Source: Psychroflexus gondwanensis ACAM 44
GTDB taxonomy: Bacteria; Bacteroidota; Bacteroidia; Flavobacteriales; Flavobacteriaceae
Direction: 5' to 3'
Assembly: GCF_000355905.1 (NCBI RefSeq)
Contig: NZ_APLF01000019.1
Coordinates: 1 to 40,888 of the forward strand
DNA: 40,888 nt
A model generated the notes under the pieces. The model made no database searches and was not told the origin of the DNA. It saw only the letters and a list, made by a program, of their open reading frames with translations. Below, piece after piece: positions 8,275 to 16,308 of this stretch. The position numbers and the translations under genes were made by a program. Position 1 is the stretch's first letter, and every line of letters begins with the position of its first letter.

Positions 8275-8336
8275 AATTTAACCTTATCCATATAAAAGCT
8301 GATATATATCAGTTTTTATATGGATAAGGTTAAATT
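8275..8336. repeat. 62-bp near-perfect inverted repeat upstream of nos cluster
   Basis: The arms 8275-8305 and 8306-8336 are complementary apart from one G.T pair (8298/8313), which would be G.U in plus-strand RNA. The centre is CTGATATATATCAG, itself a TGA-N6-TCA palindrome. The repeat lies in the 310-bp stretch between the cydB relic and the nos operon. It may be a terminator or cruciform; it has no well-placed -7 element in either direction. Confidence 0.75.
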
Positions 8337-8414
8337 AAAAAAATCCTCTCCCTGAATTTATATACCTGATTTATAGATACTTACATGCCTATTGACATAA
8401 AGGATTGATTTTCT

Positions 8415-8430
8415 TATGACCTTAATCATA
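8415..8430 (+). promoter_or_regulatory. Crp/Fnr-type box for nos operon
   Basis: TATGA-CCTTAA-TCATA is a perfect 5-bp-arm palindrome with the TGA-N6-TCA core of Crp/Fnr-family sites. Its centre (8422.5) is 29.5 bp from the first base of the -7 element TAACTTTG (8452-8459), which places it near -43 and fits class II activation. Three other promoters in this island have the same spacing. Confidence 0.7.
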
Positions 8431-8451
8431 TATTAAACAAGTCTTAAATTT

Positions 8452-8459
8452 TAACTTTG
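8452..8459 (+). promoter_or_regulatory. -7 element of nos operon promoter
   Basis: TAACTTTG matches TAnnTTTG exactly and lies 25 bp before the cytochrome c ATG. No -33 TTTG is present at the usual place, consistent with dependence on the Crp/Fnr activator. Confidence 0.6.
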
Positions 8460-8484
8460 AGGAAGCATTTTAAATATCGTAAAC

Positions 8485-9003
8485 ATGAAATCATTTACTA
8501 AAATCAGTTTTGTTTTTCTTATCAGCTTATTATTAGCCTGTGGAGGAAATGAAGAGAAGAAAGGAAACAAAAAAGTAAAAATTGGTCAACAACCAAAAAC
8601 TGAAAAAAAAGCTGAACCCGCAAAAAAATCAACCTCTACAACTTCAGCAGAAGAGGACTTAGCCAATTTGGGTATTGGTCCCATAAAATCCTTAGACATT
8701 GGCGAAGGCATAGATAAAAAACTTGCAAATCGAGGTCAAGAAGTTTTCGGAAATTTATGTACAGCTTGCCATAAAATGGAAAAGAAGTATGTGGGACCAT
8801 CAATATCTGGGGTCTCAGAAAGACGAAGCCCAGAATGGATCATGAATATGATTATGAATCCGGAGGAAATGATCAAAAAAGATCCAATTGCTAAACGTTT
8901 GTTGATGGAAAGCAACATGGCGGTGATGGCCAATCAAAATGTTTCAGAAGAAGATACTCGAGCTATTTTAGAATATTTCAGAGAGTATGACAAGAATAAT
9001 TAA
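8485..9003 (+). CDS. Class I c-type cytochrome lipoprotein of nos cluster
   Basis: This 172-aa protein has a lipoprotein signal (LISLLLACGGN), a low-complexity Lys/Ala/Thr linker (about residues 25-60) that probably acts as a tether, and a single-heme cytochrome c domain. The heme site CTACH lies at residues 92-96, and VGPSISGV follows. Met residues in the LLMESNMAVMA stretch could supply the distal ligand. It is the first gene after the nos promoter, so it is likely an electron donor to NosZ in the periplasm, anchored to a membrane. Confidence 0.9.
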   Translation: MKSFTKISFVFLISLLLACGGNEEKKGNKKVKIGQQPKTEKKAEPAKKSTSTTSAEEDLANLGIGPIKSLDIGEGIDKKLANRGQEVFGNLCTACHKMEKKYVGPSISGVSERRSPEWIMNMIMNPEEMIKKDPIAKRLLMESNMAVMANQNVSEEDTRAILEYFREYDKNN

Positions 9004-9040
9004 GCACGAATTAATATTTATTTTTTTTAATCCTAATCCT

Positions 9041-9640
9041 ATGAATATTCCATTTTTATTAAAATCATCAGCATCTATTTTTTTGATGTTATGTCTACTA
9101 GGTTGCAATTCTTCAGCAAAATCTGAGAGTGTAGACAAAATTACAGACGCTAAAACAAACTCAGATGAAGTTTCCTTATCCAATAAAGGGCAAGCTTTTA
9201 TTGAAGGAGATAGCGATGCAGTAAATGCGCTGAAACTAGCAATTAACTCGCCAGATCATACAACTTTGGTTGCGGCAGTACAAGCTGCTGGTGTTGAAAA
9301 TGCCTTAGTAAACGTAGGACCTCTCACAGTATTTGCGCCTACTAATGCAGCTTTTGACAAACTTGATAAAGCAACTTTAGAAGATTTGCTAAAACCTGAA
9401 AACAAGTCTAAACTAGCTAGTATTTTGATTCATCATGTTGCTCCAAGTAATTATCCTATCAAGACTCTAGAAAAAAATATAGAGAAAGAAAGGAAACTTT
9501 ACATGGCAGGTGGTCAATATTTAGAAGTGACTAAGCAAGGTCAAGACATTTATGTAGGTGGTACCAAAATCATTGCCTCCGTAAATGTTAGCAATGGCTG
9601 GGTGCATATTATTGAAGACGTATTATTACCAAAAAACTAA
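9041..9640 (+). CDS. Fasciclin-domain lipoprotein of nos cluster
   Basis: The 199-aa product starts at MNIPFLLK (9041); the frame is open 54 bp upstream, but that start would overlap nothing useful and spoil the signal. The lipobox is MLCLLGCNSS. The single fasciclin (FAS1) domain runs from about residue 60 to the end, with the family boxes PLTVFAPTNAAFDKL and SILIHHVAP, ending NGWVHIIEDVLLP. FAS1 proteins of this kind are known to sit in Bacteroidota nos clusters between the cytochrome and nosZ. The role is unknown; adhesion, scaffolding or metal handling are possible. Confidence 0.88.
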   Translation: MNIPFLLKSSASIFLMLCLLGCNSSAKSESVDKITDAKTNSDEVSLSNKGQAFIEGDSDAVNALKLAINSPDHTTLVAAVQAAGVENALVNVGPLTVFAPTNAAFDKLDKATLEDLLKPENKSKLASILIHHVAPSNYPIKTLEKNIEKERKLYMAGGQYLEVTKQGQDIYVGGTKIIASVNVSNGWVHIIEDVLLPKN

Positions 9641-9659
9641 TTTTAAAACAACTCAAACA

Positions 9660-11624
9660 ATGAAAACAATTCAAAAACTTTTACTAGGTCTAGGCGCAGG
9701 ATTACTGCTTATAGGCTGTGGTAATAATTCAAAATCGGACTCTGGTGCTATGGCATCATCTAATGCAGAAAAGGTGTATGTTGCTCCAGGTGAGCACGAC
9801 GAATTTTATGCCTTCTTGTCGGGAGGATATTCCGGAAACCTAACAGTTTACGGTTTACCAAGCGGAAGAATGTTTAAAGAAATACCAGTTTTTTCTCAAT
9901 TTCCTACCAATGGGTACGGGTATTCTGAAGAAAGCAAAGCTATGCTTAATACCTCTTTTGGCTTTGTGCCTTGGGGTGATTCTCACCACCCAGATATATC
10001 CCAGACAAACGGAAAACTGGATGGTCGATGGGTTTTCATAAATGAAAACAATACACCTCGTATTGCTAGGATAAGCTTAGAGACTTTCGAAACCGAGGAG
10101 ATTATCGAAATTCCTAATTCTGCTGGAAATCACGCCTCATCGTATGTGACTGAAAATACAGAATATGTTGTTGCAGGTACTCGTTTTGCTGTTCCAAATC
10201 CTCAAAAAGACATGCCTATCGATGAAATGAAAGGTGAATTTAAAGGCCCTTTAACCTTTATTAAGGTTGATCAAGAACATGGACACATGGAAATTGATTT
10301 CCAAATAAATATGCCTGGTTTCAACTACGACTTATCACATCCTGGTCGTGACAAATCTCATGGATGGTTTTTCTTCACCTCTTATAATACTGAAGAAGCA
10401 CATTCTATGCAAGAAGTGAATGCATCACAAAACGATAAAGATTTTATCGCCGCTGTAAATTGGATGAAAATTAAAGAATACGTTGAGAATGGTGGTGGAA
10501 CTGAAGTGGCTGGTACTTATGCACATAACATTTACGATGAATCCACTATGATGGCCACCACAGAAATGAAAGAAGGCGTAACTTCAGTTGATCCGCGTGA
10601 GGTTCCAGGCGCTGTCTATTACATGCCAGTTCCAAAATCGCCTCACGGTATAGATGTTAACCCTACAGGTGAATACATCATTGGAAATGGAAAACTATCT
10701 ACACAGTTGAGTGTTTATTCATTTGCGAAAATGCAAGAAGCCATCAAAAATAAAGACTTTGACGGTGATGCTTATGGTATCCCAATCTTAAAATACGAAT
10801 CTGTTCTTGAAGGTGTTGTAGATAGTGGTGGTTTAGGTCCATTGCATACTGAATTTGATGGTAAAGGTTTTGGTTACACTAGTTTCTTTATTTCTTCTGA
10901 AGTTGTAAAATGGAAAGTAGGGACTTGGGAAGTAGTTGATAGACAACCTTCTTTCTACTCGGTTGGTCATTTAACTATTCCTGGTGGTAACTCTAGAGAA
11001 CCTTTTGGTAAGTATATGTTTAGTATGAATAAAATCACGAAGGACAGATATTTACCAACAGGTCCAGAATTGGAGCATTCAGCGCAGTTATATGATATTT
11101 CTGGCGATAAAATGGAATTGCTACTAGATTTCCCAACCCACGGTGAACCTCACTATGCAGCTGCTATACCTGCAGATTTGATAAAATCTAAATCTAAAAA
11201 ATACTACGATTTAGAAGACAACAATCACAAATACGCTGCTAAAAGTGAATCGGCTACACGTGTAGAACGCAAGGGAAACGAAGTTCATGTTTATGCAACT
11301 ACAGTTAGAAGTCACTTTTCACCCGATAATATCGAAGGAGTTAAAGTTGGCGATAAGGTGTATTTCCACATTACTAACTTAGAGCAAGACTTTGATGTTC
11401 CTCACGGATTTGCAATGATTGGAGCTAACACTTCAGAAATTTTGATCATGCCTGGGCAAACTAAAACCATTATTTGGGAACCTAAACGAGAAGGTGTTTG
11501 GCCATTCTATTGTACAGACTTCTGTTCTGCACTTCACCAAGAAATGCAAGGTTACGTAAGAGTTTCTGCGAAAAATAGCGATACTAAATTACGTTGGTCA
11601 CTAGACGACGAATGGAAAGAGTAA
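9660..11624 (+). CDS. nosZ: Nitrous-oxide reductase, clade II type, lipoprotein
   Basis: NosZ reduces N2O to N2 in the periplasm. The 654-aa protein starts at MKTIQKLL (9660), giving a clean Sec/lipoprotein signal LLLIGCGNN with no twin-Arg motif, which fits the Sec-exported clade II enzymes. The N-terminal beta-propeller holds CuZ ligand motifs such as GDSHHPD (H109, H110), SHPGRDKSHGWFF and PKSPHGIDV. The C-terminal cupredoxin domain has the CuA set: H582 in DVPHGF, then C618, C622, H626 and M629 in CTDFCSALHQEM. Length and motifs are complete. The lipobox implies membrane anchoring, like its two upstream neighbours. A terminator follows it. Confidence 0.97.
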   Translation: MKTIQKLLLGLGAGLLLIGCGNNSKSDSGAMASSNAEKVYVAPGEHDEFYAFLSGGYSGNLTVYGLPSGRMFKEIPVFSQFPTNGYGYSEESKAMLNTSFGFVPWGDSHHPDISQTNGKLDGRWVFINENNTPRIARISLETFETEEIIEIPNSAGNHASSYVTENTEYVVAGTRFAVPNPQKDMPIDEMKGEFKGPLTFIKVDQEHGHMEIDFQINMPGFNYDLSHPGRDKSHGWFFFTSYNTEEAHSMQEVNASQNDKDFIAAVNWMKIKEYVENGGGTEVAGTYAHNIYDESTMMATTEMKEGVTSVDPREVPGAVYYMPVPKSPHGIDVNPTGEYIIGNGKLSTQLSVYSFAKMQEAIKNKDFDGDAYGIPILKYESVLEGVVDSGGLGPLHTEFDGKGFGYTSFFISSEVVKWKVGTWEVVDRQPSFYSVGHLTIPGGNSREPFGKYMFSMNKITKDRYLPTGPELEHSAQLYDISGDKMELLLDFPTHGEPHYAAAIPADLIKSKSKKYYDLEDNNHKYAAKSESATRVERKGNEVHVYATTVRSHFSPDNIEGVKVGDKVYFHITNLEQDFDVPHGFAMIGANTSEILIMPGQTKTIIWEPKREGVWPFYCTDFCSALHQEMQGYVRVSAKNSDTKLRWSLDDEWKE

Positions 11625-11663
11625 TGAGTTAATTTGAATGTTTTGGTTTTGATTACTCAATCT

Positions 11664-11695
11664 GGGGCGAGTAGATTCTCTGCTCGTCCCTTTTT
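11664..11695 (+). terminator. Hairpin terminator or attenuator after nosZ
   Basis: GGGGCGAG pairs with CTCGTCCC (one G.U) across an 11-nt loop, followed by five T residues at 11691-11695. It lies between nosZ and the accessory genes on the same strand, so it may let nosZ be transcribed in excess over the maturation genes. Confidence 0.7.
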
Positions 11696-11713
11696 CATTT
11701 AAAAATTTAAATT

Positions 11714-12319
11714 ATGAAAACGGCAAGTATCACTATGATTATTGGTTCTGCATTTCTGTTGGGATTGTTCGTCTTCCCGCTTTGGAGTATAACCTTAGAA
11801 GCACCACAGTACCCAAGTGGCATTGGAATGTACATTAACCTCGATGGACTGGAAGGACATGAAAAACACGATATTCAGAATATAGATGGACTTAACCATT
11901 ATATTGGCATGCGTAAACTGCCTAAACAAGATGAAATGTGGGAATTTTCTGTATTTCCTAAAGTCATTGGAGGAATGGCCATCTTAGGAATTCTCATTGG
12001 CCTTTTGGGCTTATTTAAAAAAGTCTCTTACAAATGGTTTTTAGGCTGGCTTGTTTTAATGACTGTTTTGGGTGTTATGGGCATATTTGATTTTAATGCT
12101 TGGATGACAGATTACGGTACCAACCTAGATCCAAAAGCCATCATGAAAATGACTGATGAAGATGGAAATCCTTTAAGCTACAAACCTCCATTATTTGGCT
12201 CTAGAGATATTTTGAACTTTACTGCACATTCTTATCCTGCTATAGGAGCCGTATTAATGGGTATTGGCATGTTTCTTACCTTTATAGCTTACATCATTGG
12301 ACTTAAAAAAGCTAATTAA
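11714..12319 (+). CDS. Uncharacterised 4-TM membrane protein of nos cluster
   Basis: This 201-aa protein has hydrophobic segments at about residues 5-25, 88-108, 113-132 and 172-195, with a periplasmic-looking loop after the first helix. That loop holds DGLEGHEKHDIQNIDGLNHY and IGMRKLPK, with several His and Met residues that could contact copper. I recognise it only as a protein typical of Bacteroidota nos clusters, between nosZ and nosL; it may play the part of NosB-like proteins in other clade II clusters, but I see no sequence proof. The nosL start follows 1 bp after its stop. Confidence 0.8.
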   Translation: MKTASITMIIGSAFLLGLFVFPLWSITLEAPQYPSGIGMYINLDGLEGHEKHDIQNIDGLNHYIGMRKLPKQDEMWEFSVFPKVIGGMAILGILIGLLGLFKKVSYKWFLGWLVLMTVLGVMGIFDFNAWMTDYGTNLDPKAIMKMTDEDGNPLSYKPPLFGSRDILNFTAHSYPAIGAVLMGIGMFLTFIAYIIGLKKAN

Positions 12320-12320
12320 T

Positions 12321-12773
12321 ATGAATAAATACATCGTTTTAGCATTCTTATTTGTGGCGATAACAGCCTGCGATAAATCGGCTAAACCAATTAATTATGG
12401 TGAAGACCAATGCGATTTTTGTAGCATGGGCATCGTTCAGAAAACACATGCTGCTCAAATGGTAACTGAAAAAGGAAAGCAACATAAATTTGATGCTATT
12501 GAATGCATGGTGAATTTTATTAAAGACGAATCAGGGAAATTTGATAACGCCACCTTATTGGTTGCCAATTATAACCAACCTGGGGAAATGATTCCTGCAG
12601 AAAACGCATCTTATTTAATAAGTGAAAATTTACCTAGTCCAATGGGCGCCTATTTAACTGCATTTGCATCGCTATCTGATGCTGAAGCTGCCCAAGAAAA
12701 ACTGGAGGGTAAGATTTACCAATGGGATGATCTAGAAAAAGTCATCAAAAAGGATATTCATAAAACTCACTAA
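12321..12773 (+). CDS. nosL: Copper chaperone NosL
   Basis: NosL is a lipoprotein Cu(I) chaperone for NosZ maturation. The 150-aa product starts at MNKYIVLA (12321), has a lipobox AITACDKS, and carries the family motif CDFCSMGI with C31, C34 and M36. KHKFDAIECMVNF and PMGAYLTAF are further NosL blocks. It follows the 4-TM gene by 1 bp, and nosD starts 1 bp after its stop, so expression is operonic. Confidence 0.95.
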   Translation: MNKYIVLAFLFVAITACDKSAKPINYGEDQCDFCSMGIVQKTHAAQMVTEKGKQHKFDAIECMVNFIKDESGKFDNATLLVANYNQPGEMIPAENASYLISENLPSPMGAYLTAFASLSDAEAAQEKLEGKIYQWDDLEKVIKKDIHKTH

Positions 12774-12774
12774 A

Positions 12775-14022
12775 ATGAAATTCAGCTTATTTATCTTCTG
12801 CTTTATCTCAGCATTAAATTATGCCTATGCACAAAACAGAACTATAGAAGTTTGTGCCAAAGATTGTGAATTTTCTTCTGTTCAAAAGGCAATTGACCAA
12901 GCGCAATCTGGTGACTCTATTTTCATTCAAAAAGGAATTTATAAGGAGCATAATATTTTTATCAACAAGAAATCACTTCATCTGTATGGAGAAGAAGGCA
13001 GTGTAATAGATAGCAAACACAAGGGCTATGGCTTCAAGGTTGAAGCTACAGATTTTAGTATTACAGATTTAACAATTAAAAATATTGAAGTAAGTTACAC
13101 ATCAGATTATGCCGCTATTTACCTCTTTAGATGTTTCGATTTTAAACTAAAAAACATCACCTTAAGAAACGCATTCTTCGGCTTCTTGATTGAAAAGTCT
13201 AGAAACGGTTTAGTGCTTCAAAATGATATTTCGGGAACTGGTGATTCTGAAGCCAGCTCTGGAAATGCTATTCATCTTTGGGATTCAGAAGAAATTGAAG
13301 TGCGGGATAACCATGTCTATAACATGCGTGATGGCATATACATCGAATTTGGGAGCAATAACATTTTTGAAAATAACGATAGCCACGATAATATGCGCTA
13401 TGGTTTGCACTTTATGTTCTCCAATGATAATCGCTATAGCAATAACATTTTCAGGAACAATAGCGCTGGTGTTGCGGTCATGTTTTCTAAGCGCATTGTA
13501 ATGAATAATAATGTATTTAAAAAAAACTGGGGCACGGCATCTTATGGTCTATTACTGAAAGAAATAAACGATGCCGAGATTTATAACAACACTTTTGAAG
13601 ATAATACGGTAGGTATTACCGCCGATGGTTCTACTCGAATAACGTATCGAGAAAATGATTTCATCAACAATGGTTACGCCGTAATATTTATAGGCGGTAG
13701 CTATGAAAACAATTTTATGAAAAATAATTTTCTCTACAATAATTTCGATTTGAGCTATTCTGGAGGCTTAAACGATAATAGTTTCGATAATAATTTTTGG
13801 AGCGATTACACGGGTTATGATCTAGATAAAGACGGTTACGGCGATGTACCTTACCGGCCAGTGAAATTATTCAGTTATCTGGTGAATAATACTCCAGAAA
13901 GCATCATTTTATTGAGAAGTTTATTTATTGACATAATCAATTTTTCTGAAAAAGTAACCCCCATTTTCACTCCAGAAAATCTCACAGATCAAAACCCTTT
14001 AATGCGAAAAGTACAATGGTAG
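12775..14022 (+). CDS. nosD: NosD periplasmic maturation protein
   Basis: NosD works with the NosFY ABC transporter in assembling the CuZ centre, supplying sulfur or copper. The 415-aa protein has a cleavable signal peptide (to about AYAQ, residue 20) and a right-handed parallel beta-helix with Asn-rich repeats, such as GLHFMFSNDNRYSNNIFRNN, and the C-terminal block SGGLNDNSFDNNFWSDYTGY typical of NosD/CASH proteins. Its end overlaps nosF by 7 bp. Confidence 0.95.
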   Translation: MKFSLFIFCFISALNYAYAQNRTIEVCAKDCEFSSVQKAIDQAQSGDSIFIQKGIYKEHNIFINKKSLHLYGEEGSVIDSKHKGYGFKVEATDFSITDLTIKNIEVSYTSDYAAIYLFRCFDFKLKNITLRNAFFGFLIEKSRNGLVLQNDISGTGDSEASSGNAIHLWDSEEIEVRDNHVYNMRDGIYIEFGSNNIFENNDSHDNMRYGLHFMFSNDNRYSNNIFRNNSAGVAVMFSKRIVMNNNVFKKNWGTASYGLLLKEINDAEIYNNTFEDNTVGITADGSTRITYRENDFINNGYAVIFIGGSYENNFMKNNFLYNNFDLSYSGGLNDNSFDNNFWSDYTGYDLDKDGYGDVPYRPVKLFSYLVNNTPESIILLRSLFIDIINFSEKVTPIFTPENLTDQNPLMRKVQW

Positions 14023-14723
14023 AATTTAATGATATACATAAAAGATTTGATAACAATGATGTGCTTACCGGCATCAACCTAAGTATTCAAAAAGGCAGAA
14101 CTACAGCAATTCTTGGCCCAAATGGGTCTGGAAAAACCACCTTAATTAAAATATTACTAGGAATGAATCATGCCAATAAAGGCGAAATTTTTGTAGATGA
14201 ATCAAATATCAAAAATAACTGGTCGTATAGAAAATATATCGACTACCTACCACAAATAGCCAACTTCCCTGGTAATATAAAAGTGAAAGAAATCATAGCG
14301 ATGATCAAAGACTTGAGAAGTCAGCCAACTCGCGATGAAGAATTGATCGAATATTTTGAGCTTACCCCCTACCTCAACATAAAACTCAGTCACCTTTCTG
14401 GAGGTTACAAACAGAAAGTAAATCTTGTTCTCAGTCTTATGTTTAACAGTCCTTTTATCATTTTGGATGAACCTACATCTGGTTTGGATCCAGTCTCTTT
14501 AATCAAATTGAAAGACTTACTCAAAAAAGAACAAGCTAACGGAAAAACCATTTTAATAACTTCTCACATCATGAGTTTTGTGGAAGAAATCTCAGACCAT
14601 ATCAGTTTTATTTTAGACGGGAAAGTTTACTTTGACGGGAGTATCGAGGAGCTAAAATCGACTACAGAAGAAACCAATTTTGAATATGCTATTGCTAACT
14701 TATTAAAAAACCATCATGCTTAA
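14016..14723 (+). CDS. nosF: NosF, ABC transporter ATPase
   Basis: This 235-aa cytoplasmic ATPase has Walker A GPNGSGKTT (34-42), signature LSGGYKQKV (about 128), Walker B FIILDEPTSGLDP and switch His in ITSHIM. NosF energises the NosDFY machinery that matures the CuZ site. It overlaps nosD upstream and nosY downstream (8 bp), a tight translational unit. Confidence 0.95.
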   Translation: MVEFNDIHKRFDNNDVLTGINLSIQKGRTTAILGPNGSGKTTLIKILLGMNHANKGEIFVDESNIKNNWSYRKYIDYLPQIANFPGNIKVKEIIAMIKDLRSQPTRDEELIEYFELTPYLNIKLSHLSGGYKQKVNLVLSLMFNSPFIILDEPTSGLDPVSLIKLKDLLKKEQANGKTILITSHIMSFVEEISDHISFILDGKVYFDGSIEELKSTTEETNFEYAIANLLKNHHA

Positions 14724-15498
14724 AATCTTAAAATACAGTTTTTTTGACTTGGTAAGAAGTCGCTGGAGTTACGTATATTTCCTATTCTACTTACTTCTAA
14801 GTTCAGTGTTATTGTTTTTGAACAACAATATATCGAACGCCATAATTACACTGTTAAATGTCGTCATTGTTTTAGTACCACTTATCGGAACTATCTTCGG
14901 GGTGATGTATTACTACGATTCGCAAGAATTTACTCAACTCCTTTTAGCACAACCCATAAAGCGAAAATCTATCTTTATGGGGCAATTCCTAGGGGTAGCC
15001 ACCTCGCTTTCGCTAAGCGTATTGCTAGGGTTGGGTATTCCTTTTGCCTTATATGGCTTATTTCAATCCAACGTTATTTTCGACTTTTTGATTTTGATAG
15101 TTGTTGCTGTTTTTTTGAGTTTCATCTTTAGCGCTTTAGCCTTCAATATTGCATTATCGAATACCAACAAAATCAAAGGTTTTGGGTATGCCATCTTGCT
15201 TTGGTTGTTTCTAGCCGTTATTTATGACGGTGCTTTTCTCATTGCCTTGATCTATTTTCAAGAATATCCATTAGACAAGTTTACCTTAATTGCAACACTG
15301 TTTAACCCAATTGATTTGTCGAGAATATTAATTCTTTTAAAACTCGATATCTCTGCTTTGCTGGGTTATACTGGGGCTATTTTTAAAGACTTTTTCGGGA
15401 CTCTGTTCGGTAGTTTAGTCTCCTTTGGGGTTTTAGTCATATGGGTGGTTTTACCGCTATGGCGGATGGTTAGACAAGCAAAACGAAAAGATTTTTAA
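14716..15498 (+). CDS. nosY: NosY, ABC transporter permease
   Basis: This 260-aa integral membrane protein has about six hydrophobic segments (around 20-37, 43-65, 100-122, 128-150, 155-180 and 230-250) and a cytoplasmic loop with the FTQLLLAQPIKRKSIFMGQ segment typical of ABC-2-type NosY permeases. It pairs with NosF. It is the last gene of the nos run; about 80 bp later a new regulated promoter begins. Confidence 0.93.
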   Translation: MLKILKYSFFDLVRSRWSYVYFLFYLLLSSVLLFLNNNISNAIITLLNVVIVLVPLIGTIFGVMYYYDSQEFTQLLLAQPIKRKSIFMGQFLGVATSLSLSVLLGLGIPFALYGLFQSNVIFDFLILIVVAVFLSFIFSALAFNIALSNTNKIKGFGYAILLWLFLAVIYDGAFLIALIYFQEYPLDKFTLIATLFNPIDLSRILILLKLDISALLGYTGAIFKDFFGTLFGSLVSFGVLVIWVVLPLWRMVRQAKRKDF

Positions 15499-15511
15499 AA
15501 AGTTTATGGAC

Positions 15512-15525
15512 TTGATTCAAGTCAT
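15512..15525 (+). promoter_or_regulatory. Crp/Fnr-type box upstream of RIC gene
   Basis: TTGA-TTCAAG-TCAT keeps the TGA-N6-TCA core (15513-15524, centre 15518.5). It is embedded in a longer imperfect palindrome at 15503-15527. A -7-like element, TAATTTTA (one off TAnnTTTG), starts exactly 29.5 bp downstream at 15548. The AGGAGG-like stretch at 15541-15547 lies upstream of this element and so is not the ribosome binding site. Confidence 0.65.
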
Positions 15526-15547
15526 AAACCAAGACTTATAAAGGAGG

Positions 15548-15555
15548 TAATTTTA
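15548..15555 (+). promoter_or_regulatory. -7-like element of RIC promoter
   Basis: TAATTTTA matches five of six fixed positions of TAnnTTTG and lies 23 bp before the RIC start codon, at the spacing seen in the three sister promoters. Confidence 0.5.
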
Positions 15556-15578
15556 ATGTAACTTAAATATAAATTATT

Positions 15579-16298
15579 ATGGTTTCAATTAAAGATAAAA
15601 CAGTAGCCGAATTAGTAAGTGAAAATATTAATACTGCTCATGTGTTCAAAAAACACGGCATCGATTTTTGCTGTGGCGGTGGTATAAGTATTGACAATGC
15701 TTGCGAAAAAAACCAAGTTAAACTTGATGAATTATTAAATGATCTTCAAAATCTGGAAGATAAGGGCCGGACATATGATTATAAAAAATGGGACTTGCAT
15801 TTTCTAGCACAACATATTCAAAATGTGCATCACAGCTATGTAGAAGACAGCATACCGATACTTATACAGTATTCCAACAAAGTTGCTAGTGTGCATAGTA
15901 AAACCAATCCTGAGTTAATTAAGATAAAAGAATTGTTTGCTGAAGTAGCTAACGAACTAACTCAGCACTTAAAGAAAGAAGAGTTAATTCTATTTCCTTT
16001 TATTGCAAAAATGGAAGCTGCGTTTAAAAAGGGTGAAAAAGTAGAAAGACCACATTTTGGGACCATAGAGAATCCAATTGCTATGATGGAAGATGAACAT
16101 GAAGCGGCAGGGGATATTTTTAAGGAAATCTCAGGTTTAACCAACACTTACAAATTACCACCAAATGCCTGCAATACTTACAAAGCTTTATACCATAAGC
16201 TTGAAGAGTTTGAAAATGATTTACATTTGCATATACATTTAGAAAATAATATCCTTTTTCCAAAAGCTTTAGCTATGGAAAAAGAAACCCTTTCATAG
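15579..16298 (+). CDS. ric: RIC: iron-sulfur cluster repair di-iron protein (YtfE/ScdA)
   Basis: RIC proteins repair Fe-S clusters damaged by NO or peroxide. The 239-aa protein has the ScdA_N domain (residues 1-50; KHGIDFCCGG with C31 and C32, then C42) followed by a hemerythrin-like di-iron domain with His/Glu ligands in HIQNVHHSYVED, LTQHLKKEELILFP, DEHEAAGD and HLHIHLENNILFP. It is cytoplasmic. It sits behind its own Crp/Fnr-type promoter and only 10 bp before the oxidase-like membrane gene, so the two are probably cotranscribed. Confidence 0.95.
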   Translation: MVSIKDKTVAELVSENINTAHVFKKHGIDFCCGGGISIDNACEKNQVKLDELLNDLQNLEDKGRTYDYKKWDLHFLAQHIQNVHHSYVEDSIPILIQYSNKVASVHSKTNPELIKIKELFAEVANELTQHLKKEELILFPFIAKMEAAFKKGEKVERPHFGTIENPIAMMEDEHEAAGDIFKEISGLTNTYKLPPNACNTYKALYHKLEEFENDLHLHIHLENNILFPKALAMEKETLS

Positions 16299-16308
16299 TT
16301 TGTTTTGA

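Noticed and set aside
8300-8311. TGA-N6-TCA in the 62-bp palindrome as a fifth promoter site
   Set aside because: No TAnnTTTG-like sequence occurs 29.5 bp away on either strand.
15541-15547. AAGGAGG as ribosome binding site of the RIC gene
   Set aside because: It is more than 30 bp from the start codon and lies upstream of the predicted -7 element, so it would not be in the mRNA.
9600-16300. A complete denitrification pathway
   Set aside because: Only N2O reduction and NO-protection genes are seen; no nirS, nirK, norB or nar/nap gene is recognisable in the window.
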